DNA of 5,097 bases from Ignavibacteriales bacterium (GTDB lineage: Bacteria > Bacteroidota > Ignavibacteria > T3Sed10-11): assembly GCA_003560935.1 (NCBI GenBank), contig PWJF01000002.1, forward strand, positions 1-5,097, read 5' to 3'. Both the position numbers and the translations under genes were made by a program. The notes beneath the pieces were generated by a model. The model was not told the DNA's origin, did no database searches, and was given only the letters and a program-made list of their open reading frames with translations. Shown in pieces: positions 1 through 5,097 of the stretch (position 1 is the stretch's first letter; each line of letters opens with the position of its first letter).

Positions 1-5
1 AAAAT

Positions 6-182
6 TCAATTTCCGTAATGGAATAGAACACCGGCAGACAATCCCACACCGATCTTACCCGCTAAAAGCGCCGGGATATCCCACCATTGTCCCATAGCGA
101 TAAAACCGACGAGATCAAAAACGATCGTACCAATTATGCCGGCAATTGCCGCTGCGATTGCTGTTTTGCGCGTGAGTTGCAT
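6..182 (-). CDS. Small two-helix membrane protein, 58 aa, possibly truncated by TGA
   Basis: The ORF runs from ATG at 182 to TGA at 8-6. An AAAGGAGA ribosome site (191-198) sits 8 bases before the start, so the start is well supported. The product begins MQLTRKTAIAAA and has two likely membrane helices, about residues 8-30 and 36-54, joined by a GQWWDIPALLAGK linker. It ends LFHYGN. From memory of the general pattern, the linker and the HYGN end resemble the front half of longer four-helix integral membrane proteins in which HY.NG leads into a third helix. In this reading TGA stands where a Gly codon (GGA) would be expected, and the frame then continues with ATT. It may therefore be a nonsense-truncated gene, a sequencing error, or a genuine miniprotein. 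Only five bases follow in the window, so this cannot be settled here. Function unknown. Confidence 0.6.
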   Translation of the reverse strand: MQLTRKTAIAAAIAGIIGTIVFDLVGFIAMGQWWDIPALLAGKIGVGLSAGVLFHYGN

Positions 183-190
183 ATTTAATT

Positions 191-198
191 TCTCCTTT
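191..198 (-). promoter_or_regulatory. Ribosome binding site of the small membrane protein gene
   Basis: Read on the minus strand this is AAAGGAGA, 8 bases before ATG at 182. It is the main argument that the short ORF is translated. Confidence 0.7.
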
Positions 199-267
199 AA
201 TTATTTTGGATTTAAAGCATTACTTATTTTTTACGGAACTAATTTACAACCCTCCGTATTCGATATC

Positions 268-283
268 CGTCAGATAGATGACA
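268..283. promoter_or_regulatory. Candidate operator, palindrome CGTCA-N6-TGACA (site B)
   Basis: On the plus strand the site reads CGTCAGATAGATGACA. It lies 13 bases past the lipoprotein stop codon and about 87-100 bases upstream of the start of the small membrane protein gene. It matches site A (4574-4589) at 15 of 18 positions when two flanking bases are included. The 5-N6-5 geometry is that of CRP/FNR-family operators, but the regulator is not known. The stem is too short, and has no T-run, to be a terminator. A further TGAC lies at 286-289. Confidence 0.4.
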
Positions 284-295
284 CATGACATCAAC

Positions 296-793
296 CTAAT
301 AAAACTGCACGCCTGAACTAAGTAAACTATTTAAGGAAAATGAAACTCTCTTCCATTCCTCTTTATGGTATCCGTATAAATCTACAGTATGAAAATTCGG
401 GTTGTTCTCCGTTCTAACTTGAAATTCTATATGAACCCTGACAGTACCATACATGTTTGTACGCCGCGGGTCGAGCTGGTTTCTATTCCTTGCTGCTGCT
501 GTTATATGTAAACGGCTGCGTGCATCAAAAATACCTCTATCGATATCCTCCTCATCAATTCTTGAATGTGCAAAGTAATTCCAATCACTAACCCATCTTA
601 ATCTACTGCCGGTTATATTAGTCATTTGCGTATTAGCAAAATACCCGGACTGTGCCAGTCTTTCAAAACCCCGAATTAATGTTTGTTCGGTGATAACTCC
701 ACTAATCGCTTGCCTGTCGCTATACGACTTAGTACCCGAAGATGTGCCACACCCCATAAGAAAAATCGTGAGAATAAAAATTAGCGCTTTCAT
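296..793 (-). CDS. Lipoprotein of unknown family, 165 aa
   Basis: The start at 793 is chosen because GGAGG (801-805) lies 7 bases before it and because it puts a signal peptide exactly at the N-terminus. The upstream ATG at 826 would add 11 polar residues ahead of it. Residues 1-15 (MKALIFILTIFLMGC) form a lipoprotein signal with an LMGC lipobox, so Cys15 should be lipidated and the mature protein is about 151 residues. Gly at +2 gives no inner-membrane retention signal, so an outer-membrane location is likely. A Ser/Thr/Gly linker is followed by a helical stretch (GVITEQTLIRGFERLAQSG) and then strand-like segments (LHITAAA, TVRVHIEFQV) rich in Arg and Asn. I recognise no family. The gene follows the sigma factor by 52 bases, so the two are probably co-transcribed. 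It is not a typical anti-sigma factor: it has no zinc-finger motif and no transmembrane helix. Confidence 0.85.
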   Translation of the reverse strand: MKALIFILTIFLMGCGTSSGTKSYSDRQAISGVITEQTLIRGFERLAQSGYFANTQMTNITGSRLRWVSDWNYFAHSRIDEEDIDRGIFDARSRLHITAAARNRNQLDPRRTNMYGTVRVHIEFQVRTENNPNFHTVDLYGYHKEEWKRVSFSLNSLLSSGVQFY

Positions 794-800
794 TCTGATC

Positions 801-805
801 CCTCC
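801..805 (-). promoter_or_regulatory. Ribosome binding site that fixes the lipoprotein start
   Basis: GGAGG on the minus strand lies 7 bases before ATG at 793. It decides for this start over the ATG at 826. Confidence 0.75.
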
Positions 806-845
806 ATCATACGTTAGCTCACACAATTGTAAATACTATTATTCA

Positions 846-1379
846 TCATCCTACGGTTTCTGCCTCCACTTCTTTTGCAAATTGAACCAGCTTCAATCCC
901 AGCGCGCGCCTGGCGTTATGAATGAGCGACCGAACGGTACCGATTGAGACGTTGAAAAACTCACTCACTTCCTCATAACTAAATCCTTCCACATCTTTTA
1001 GATAAATTACAGTTCTGAAATTTTCCGGAAGATTTTGAAGCAACCACCACAGATCATCTTTCGTGAGATTCCGTTCGAGTACCAAGCGAATATCATTAGG
1101 ATCGAAATCGTACCTGAATGAAACACCACTCTCTACAACTTTCACTCCATTATGGTTATGATAATAGTTACAATCCTTCATAATCCGGAATAACCGTAAC
1201 CGTATATTCGTTTTATCCCGGAAATCTCCGAATTGATTCGAAGCTAATGCATACGTCTTCTTGAGTAGCTCTTTTGCCTTGCTCTCGTTTTTTGTAAGAC
1301 ACAGTGCATAATTGTAGAGTGAAGTAATGTGTTTCATTGTTGTTGTCACGAACTCTCTTTCTTTCACAGCCAATTTCAT
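846..1379 (-). CDS. ECF-type RNA polymerase sigma factor, 177 aa, divergent region 2
   Basis: Region 2 is recognisable at residues 16-72 (MKHITSLYNYALCLTKNE, then NIRLRLFRIMKD). Region 4 at about 108-162 is typical: LPENFRTVIYLKDVEGFSYEEVSEFF followed by the recognition helix IGTVRSLIHNARRAL, which would contact the -35 element. Length is normal for the ECF class. Region 2.2, which binds the polymerase core and usually reads like DAEDLVQETF, is here SKAKELLKKTY, with basic residues in place of acidic and amide ones. The usual Trp in the kaWLf motif of region 2.4 is replaced by Arg62. It may be a specialised or weakened sigma factor. AAGGAG (1392-1397) lies 12 bases before the start, a rather long spacing. 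Met15 is an alternative start but has no ribosome site. The gene ends with two TGA codons in tandem. It lies 49 bases after the peptidase/barrel gene and no anti-sigma gene is evident. Confidence 0.88.
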   Translation of the reverse strand: MKLAVKEREFVTTTMKHITSLYNYALCLTKNESKAKELLKKTYALASNQFGDFRDKTNIRLRLFRIMKDCNYYHNHNGVKVVESGVSFRYDFDPNDIRLVLERNLTKDDLWWLLQNLPENFRTVIYLKDVEGFSYEEVSEFFNVSIGTVRSLIHNARRALGLKLVQFAKEVEAETVG

Positions 1380-1391
1380 CAGAGTATATGT

Positions 1392-1397
1392 CTCCTT
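1392..1397 (-). promoter_or_regulatory. Ribosome binding site of the sigma factor gene, long spacing
   Basis: AAGGAG on the minus strand lies 12 bases before ATG at 1379, longer than the usual 5-9. No alternative start codon lies between them, so the start stands but initiation may be modest. Confidence 0.5.
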
Positions 1398-1428
1398 ACT
1401 GAACTGTGCTCAATACCGCTCATCATTA

Positions 1429-4400
1429 TTATAATTCCCATCCCGGCGAAAGCTGGAAACCGATATGAGCACCGCGATCGGGTCGCTGGAACGGCTGAAC
1501 ATAAAATGCTTCAATAATTAACGCACCAAAGAGATTAAAGCGGGTGCTCACGCCGGCACTAAATATGGGAATTTGCTCCGGCGATTGTTCTTGAAAGCTG
1601 AATACCGGGGAGCGATCGCTATCCCACGCCAAACCGCCGTCGACAAAGAACGATAACTCGGTCGGCAAGAACGGGAAATTAAAGACCCCAAACCGATCGA
1701 ACCCGAACAACGGTATTCGGGCCTCGGCATTTGCCACAAGGATTCTGCTTCCCAACAACAGATGTCCCATTTGACCAAACTCACCTGCACGCAATGAGAA
1801 TATATTATACCCTCGTACAAATTGGGGCTGTCCTAAAAAGATCGGCGTAAGTATTCGATCATCGGAATCCGGACCATACCGGCCTATATGCATACCGCGG
1901 ACCGCAAATGTGAGATTGCGTGCGACCTGATGATAACGCCGGTAATCGGCAACAAGTTGATAAAACTGAATCGAGCCTAAATTACCGGACGCTTCTAATC
2001 TGAACCGCTCACCGCGTACGGGCGACGTAAATCCGAAGAATGATGTATCCCCTACATACGCAATGGAGGTTTCAAACAAATTCAACGGATCGGGGCTGTC
2101 GACTAACTGAGTTTCGCTGCCTCGCCGCTGTCCAAGCTCCCCCGGTAAGAATCGCTCTTCTTCAAACCGAAATGCAATATGGGTGAAACCTCCCCTGATC
2201 TCCAACCGCCGGTGTACATTAAACGGATAATGACCGAGCAACTGGGCCCGGTTGATAAACATTCGGTCCAACCGGCGATTCACTACGGGTCCCTGATCGG
2301 TTTGTTCCAGATATGTAAACCCGGATAAGAAAGGAATTCTGCTCAGGGAAGCTCCCCAGTTGAACCTGCTGGACAAATTCGTATAAGCGACCGTGCCGCC
2401 TATATCTCTGAACGAACCCTGGGCTTGAATCGCCGTGAACAAATTGTGATCACCGAGCATATCGCTGAAGAAAAAGCTTGCACCACCGAACACTCCGGTA
2501 CCGAACGGACCTCCTACCGACACACCGACACCGGTCGAACCGATAAAATCAAGCTCTAATCGGGCTGAGTAATCTTGTGCCGGAAATTCTTTTGTCACCA
2601 CTAATCCTCCCTGCACATCCGACAGATAATTTTCAACCATACCTTGACCGACCGCATCGGACGGCGGTAAATACCCGTTGTACGCGAAAGATTTCTCGGA
2701 ACGTTCTACGATTTGAGGTTCAATTGCTTCCGGCTCGATTCCATATACATGGTAATTACCCTTTTCGAAAACCGAAAATAATATCCGCCCCGTTTCACGA
2801 GCTACGGACAAAGCGGGCGACAATAACGTTATACCGGATATTCCCGTCGCTGTATTGGTCAATTGAACAATCTCATCGGTAACAAATGAATACCAGTACA
2901 GGTTGCTGACGCCATCGGGATTGGCAATAAAATATAGCTCATTACCGTCCGGACTGAATTGCGGATTAGTCTGAGTCGCACCATGGAAGAGTGACGGTCT
3001 TTCGATAGTTTCGTTTTCCACATTATATAATGCTATGTGAACCTTACCATAATGAAGCTTATCAAAGTCGGTATCTTCGGGACGCTCCGTAACATACGCA
3101 ATCCGTGTACCGTCAGGTGACCATGCGGGATGGAGAACGGTAAACCGGTCATCGGTCAATTGTGTCACCTCTTTTGTTTCAACATGTATTTTATACAGAT
3201 TGCTAATACCTCCGTACATACCAGCAAGTGCAAGGTATTCCCCATCGGGTGACCACGACATACTGGAGACGGTGCCGACCCCCTGTATCGGCAATTCTCG
3301 TGTAATGCGGCGGCTCTCGACATCCATAACTGCAACCCTGTTTTCACCTCTGGTAAATACAATAAATGCAAGTTCTTTACCGTCGGGTGACCATGCTCCG
3401 GCGGAATTAATAAAGCGTAAGGCATCGAAATGAGAGTCGCTCTCGGCGCTGAACAATCTTTTCTGTACCTCTCCCGTACGCGCATTAGCAAGGAACATTT
3501 CAATGGCAAATAGATTCCGTTCGGAGAGAAATGCCACGAGTTCACCATCGGGACTTACAGCCGGCCCGATGTTCATATTACCGGCATCGACTTCCAATGC
3601 AAGTATGAGATCTCCCGATTCGCGGGGATTGTTTCGATCCCCAATGACCGGTGCATATTCATCTATTACAGCTTGCTTCCATTGCTCTGAGAACTCCTCA
3701 GTCGTAACACCTAATACCCGTTGAAAAGCAAATTCCATTCCCCCGTTTCCCGCGTTCCTGTATAGTCGATGAATTTTATCATCTCCCCACGTAGCGCCAA
3801 CATATGCCCAGAATGCATGTCCGAATCGATACGGGAAATAGCGGAACGGTTCACGGGTAAGTTTTTTTATCGTCGGGAAATCATCCCGTAAGACTGCATC
3901 GCGGAGCCACATTGCCGTGAGAGGGTAATCCCGCCCGAGCGTCAGGTATTCCGCCATTCCCTCTATAAACCATAACGGTAGGTTCTGCAATCGAAAACGG
4001 TCTGTATCCCGCATTGCAATATCAAACTGGAATACGTGCACAAGTTCGTGACCCAACACATGATCCGTTCCCGAATACACGCCGCTCATAGGCATGACAA
4101 TCCGGTTCTTCATCCCCTCGGTTACACCGCCGACCCCCTGACTGATAAAGCTCGAGATAACATTTGTTTGTTGAAAATCTGCATCGTCCGCATAAAAGAT
4201 AATCGGCTTTCGCTCATCAAATTCATGCTGAAACACTTGTGATAAGCGATGATCCCATCGTTCGGTCATCCTGCCGATATCCATGATTGCGTCCTCTTTT
4301 TCGGGATAATAATAGATATCGAAATTCTCGGTCTGTATAAATCGAAAATCGAAATTGTCGTATTGAACTTTATTCCGCCCGAAATATTGTCCCGAAAGAT

Positions 4401-4485
4401 CGGGTACAACCCAGGAGGTCAGTAACAATAATCCGATAATCAACCGGAACATCGAATACCCGGAAGCTTTATTTTTGGCTTTCAT
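1429..4485 (-). CDS. Secreted gluzincin peptidase / PD40 propeller / Omp85-type barrel protein, 1018 aa
   Basis: The start at 4485 is preceded by GAGGT (4492-4496); the ATG at 4521 has no ribosome site and would bury the signal peptide. Residues 1-32 are a signal peptide (core LIIGLLLLTSWVV, likely cleavage after LSG). Residues about 38-280 form a peptidase MA-like domain: zinc motif HELVH at 146-150 with catalytic Glu147, and the third ligand Glu175 in WFIEGMAEY, the gluzincin pattern. Residues about 300-600 are a TolB-like beta-propeller with five SPDG motifs (311, 366, 412, 456, 511) plus a weaker SPAL blade near 556. Residues about 640-1018 are rich in alternating strands and carry VRGY at 890-893, the L6-loop signature of Omp85/BamA barrels. 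It should sit in the outer membrane with the first two domains in the periplasm. A role in outer-membrane protein quality control or secretion is inference; the substrate is unknown. All catalytic residues are intact. Confidence 0.92.
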   Translation of the reverse strand: MKAKNKASGYSMFRLIIGLLLLTSWVVPDLSGQYFGRNKVQYDNFDFRFIQTENFDIYYYPEKEDAIMDIGRMTERWDHRLSQVFQHEFDERKPIIFYADDADFQQTNVISSFISQGVGGVTEGMKNRIVMPMSGVYSGTDHVLGHELVHVFQFDIAMRDTDRFRLQNLPLWFIEGMAEYLTLGRDYPLTAMWLRDAVLRDDFPTIKKLTREPFRYFPYRFGHAFWAYVGATWGDDKIHRLYRNAGNGGMEFAFQRVLGVTTEEFSEQWKQAVIDEYAPVIGDRNNPRESGDLILALEVDAGNMNIGPAVSPDGELVAFLSERNLFAIEMFLANARTGEVQKRLFSAESDSHFDALRFINSAGAWSPDGKELAFIVFTRGENRVAVMDVESRRITRELPIQGVGTVSSMSWSPDGEYLALAGMYGGISNLYKIHVETKEVTQLTDDRFTVLHPAWSPDGTRIAYVTERPEDTDFDKLHYGKVHIALYNVENETIERPSLFHGATQTNPQFSPDGNELYFIANPDGVSNLYWYSFVTDEIVQLTNTATGISGITLLSPALSVARETGRILFSVFEKGNYHVYGIEPEAIEPQIVERSEKSFAYNGYLPPSDAVGQGMVENYLSDVQGGLVVTKEFPAQDYSARLELDFIGSTGVGVSVGGPFGTGVFGGASFFFSDMLGDHNLFTAIQAQGSFRDIGGTVAYTNLSSRFNWGASLSRIPFLSGFTYLEQTDQGPVVNRRLDRMFINRAQLLGHYPFNVHRRLEIRGGFTHIAFRFEEERFLPGELGQRRGSETQLVDSPDPLNLFETSIAYVGDTSFFGFTSPVRGERFRLEASGNLGSIQFYQLVADYRRYHQVARNLTFAVRGMHIGRYGPDSDDRILTPIFLGQPQFVRGYNIFSLRAGEFGQMGHLLLGSRILVANAEARIPLFGFDRFGVFNFPFLPTELSFFVDGGLAWDSDRSPVFSFQEQSPEQIPIFSAGVSTRFNLFGALIIEAFYVQPFQRPDRGAHIGFQLSPGWEL

Positions 4486-4491
4486 AATTCT

Positions 4492-4496
4492 ACCTC
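4492..4496 (-). promoter_or_regulatory. Ribosome binding site that fixes the start of the peptidase/barrel gene
   Basis: GAGGT on the minus strand lies 6 bases before ATG at 4485. The in-frame ATG 36 bases upstream has only A/T-rich sequence before it. Confidence 0.65.
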
Positions 4497-4534
4497 GCGA
4501 TCCATTTTTGAGAAAATACATGAGTTAAATTTTA

Positions 4535-4540
4535 ATTCTA
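4535..4540 (-). promoter_or_regulatory. Weak candidate -10 element before the peptidase/barrel gene
   Basis: TAGAAT on the minus strand lies in an A/T-rich stretch (4521-4550), 49 bases before the start codon. No good -35 is seen 17 bases upstream (TGATGA). A Bacteroidota-type TAnnTTTG is only approximated by TAATTTG. If the call is right, the centre of site A would be near -53. Low confidence. Confidence 0.2.
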
Positions 4541-4573
4541 TTTTCAAATTACGCTAATCATCATGACTTATTC

Positions 4574-4589
4574 CGTCAGGTACTTGACA
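4574..4589. promoter_or_regulatory. Candidate operator, palindrome CGTCA-N6-TGACA (site A)
   Basis: The plus strand reads CGTCAGGTACTTGACA. It lies about 90-103 bases upstream of the peptidase/barrel start, almost the same distance as site B from its own downstream gene. It shares 15 of 18 bases with site B, counting TC before the core. Confidence 0.4.
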
Positions 4590-4642
4590 TTCCCGCGTCA
4601 TCTTTGAGAATAGACCAATTTCACCGAATCGCTAACCCGAAT

Positions 4643-4658
4643 TGTCATCTTCGTGACA
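4643..4658. promoter_or_regulatory. Candidate operator, perfect palindrome TGTCA-N6-TGACA (site C)
   Basis: The plus strand reads TGTCATCTTCGTGACA, with perfect 5-base arms and a 6-base spacer. The reverse complement shares 12 of 15 core bases with site B. It lies 27 bases past the stop of the MlaD-like gene; its centre is 69 bases from that of site A. No T-run follows on the transcribed strand, which argues against a terminator. Confidence 0.4.
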
Positions 4659-4685
4659 TTTCCGGTACTGACGACAGTCGTGAAT

Positions 4686-5097
4686 TTAAAATACCCTGAA
4701 CGTAACATACCGTTTGGGATTCTCCTGCAAGTCAACTAAAAGTGAACGCATTGATTTGGTTAACGAGATAAGCTCTGTATATAAAGCGTCGTCACTTAAA
4801 AGGCGAGCCGTCGTCCCTTTGTTCTGTACGTTGTGCAGGAATCCGTCCGTCTGGTCGATAAGCGACGTCACACTTTGTGCAAACTTTTCATCCATAATCA
4901 ACTTACCGAGCATCCCTTCTCCGCTTTCGACATGCGTAAGCAGCCGATCGATACGCTCCGTACTGTTGCGGAGCGACGCGTATAGAACGGTATCCTGCAT
5001 GATTTGTCCGAGCGTTCCTTCTCCCGATTCGAGTTGCTGAGTGAGCGCATCCATTCGCTGCAGAGTACGAGCAAGGGATGTACCGGCCTGCTCATCA
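4686..5097 (-). CDS. MCE/MlaD-family protein, C-terminal 136 residues (partial)
   Basis: The reading frame enters from the window edge and ends at TAA (4688-4686), so the N-terminus, including the expected membrane anchor and MCE domain, is not in view. What is visible starts DEQAGTSLARTLQRM and then has three tandem repeats: ESGEGTLGQIM (about 5030-4929), ESGEGMLGKLI (4928-4827) and a looser QNKGTTARLL copy (4826-4728), each with a helix of about 20 residues after the Gly-rich turn. It closes with LLVDLQENPKRYVTFRVF, the ending typical of Bacteroidota-type MlaD proteins. Family knowledge: MlaD-like proteins are inner-membrane-anchored, periplasmic lipid-binding subunits of an ABC system that moves phospholipids between the two membranes. 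The long helical tail with SGEG-type repeats is usual in this group. The permease and ATPase genes would be expected upstream, outside the window. The internal Met at 5054 is not the true start. Confidence 0.85.
   Translation of the reverse strand, partial: DEQAGTSLARTLQRMDALTQQLESGEGTLGQIMQDTVLYASLRNSTERIDRLLTHVESGEGMLGKLIMDEKFAQSVTSLIDQTDGFLHNVQNKGTTARLLSDDALYTELISLTKSMRSLLVDLQENPKRYVTFRVF

Larger units (their letters stand above)
4564..4672. promoter_or_regulatory. Cluster of seven TGAC/GTCA boxes in the intergenic region
   Basis: TGAC or its complement GTCA starts at 4564, 4575, 4585, 4597, 4644, 4654 and 4669. Roughly one would be expected by chance in this length. Four consecutive boxes at 4564-4600 alternate TGAC, GTCA, TGAC, GTCA with start-to-start spacing of 11, 10 and 12 bases, close to one DNA turn. 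The cluster holds sites A and C and a decayed fourth copy (4596-4611, 11 of 16 matches to site C). It fills the gap between the MlaD-like gene and the peptidase/barrel gene, where a promoter is expected. Confidence 0.4.

Noticed and set aside
183..260. Promoter hexamers before the small membrane gene
   Set aside because: TTGTAA (244-249, minus strand) could be a -35, but the hexamer 17 bases on (TAAGTA) is a poor -10. A/T-rich DNA gives many such matches.
690..947. Plus-strand ORF of 85 codons
   Set aside because: It lies opposite the lipoprotein and sigma genes, has no ribosome site and a low-complexity product; it is an antisense shadow.
1443..1456. Inverted repeat CCGGCGAAAGCTGG as a terminator or REP-like element
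   Set aside because: It lies inside the last codons of the barrel gene (QLSPGW), the stem is imperfect and no T-run follows. It resembles common intergenic palindromes by chance.
3111..3122. GTCAGGTGAC-like palindromes in the propeller region
   Set aside because: They encode the repeated W-S-P-D-G motif (TCACCTGAC) and have a 2-base spacer, so they are not related to the intergenic sites.
1329..4242. Plus-strand ORFs of 62-101 codons and minus-strand ORFs in other frames (1548-1820, 3165-3548)
   Set aside because: They overlap a gene with clear domain content over its whole length. Their products show no recognisable motifs.
4643..4658. Site C as an intrinsic terminator of the MlaD-like gene
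   Set aside because: The stem is only 5 bp and the transcribed strand continues AATTCGGG without a T-run.
4714..5095. Plus-strand 108-codon ORF and minus-strand 65-codon ORF over the MlaD-like gene
   Set aside because: The frame with SGEG repeats and the NPKRYVTFRVF ending is clearly the coding one; these are shadows.

Overview
The window comes from a Gram-negative bacterium, most likely of the Bacteroidota/FCB group (Rhodothermota, Balneolota, Calditrichota and Marinimicrobia are all possible). The evidence is an MlaD-type protein ending in NPKRYVTFRVF, a gluzincin-propeller-Omp85 outer-membrane protein of a type common in that group, a lipoprotein with a lipobox, and a short ECF sigma factor. 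I could not narrow it further. Every supported gene lies on the minus strand, so transcription runs from high to low coordinates. The plus-strand ORFs are shadows.

Layout in transcription order: (1) 5097-4686, the C-terminal end of an MCE/MlaD-like lipid-transport protein with three tandem repeats of about 34 residues. (2) 4685-4486, a 200-bp intergenic region dense in TGAC/GTCA boxes that form two palindromes of the form YGTCA-N6-TGACA. (3) 4485-1429, a 1018-residue secreted protein with an HELVH metallopeptidase domain, a PD40/TolB-like propeller and a C-terminal Omp85-type barrel carrying a VRGY motif. (4) 1379-846, a 177-residue ECF-like sigma factor with a good region 4 and a degenerate region 2. 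(5) 793-296, a 165-residue lipoprotein of unknown family. (6) 295-183, a short intergenic region with a third YGTCA-N6-TGACA palindrome. (7) 182-6, a 58-codon two-helix membrane protein that may be the front of a longer gene stopped by TGA.

Genes 3 to 5 are separated by only about 50 bp and probably form one transcription unit for the cell envelope: an outer-membrane peptidase/barrel protein, a regulator and a lipoprotein. The MlaD-like gene upstream also concerns the envelope. Palindromes of the same form lie at nearly the same distance (about 90 bp) upstream of the start codons of genes 3 and 7, which suggests a shared regulator. This is the most unexpected signal here and is an inference from sequence alone. 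I found no convincing intrinsic terminator, tRNA, rRNA, CRISPR array or mobile element.
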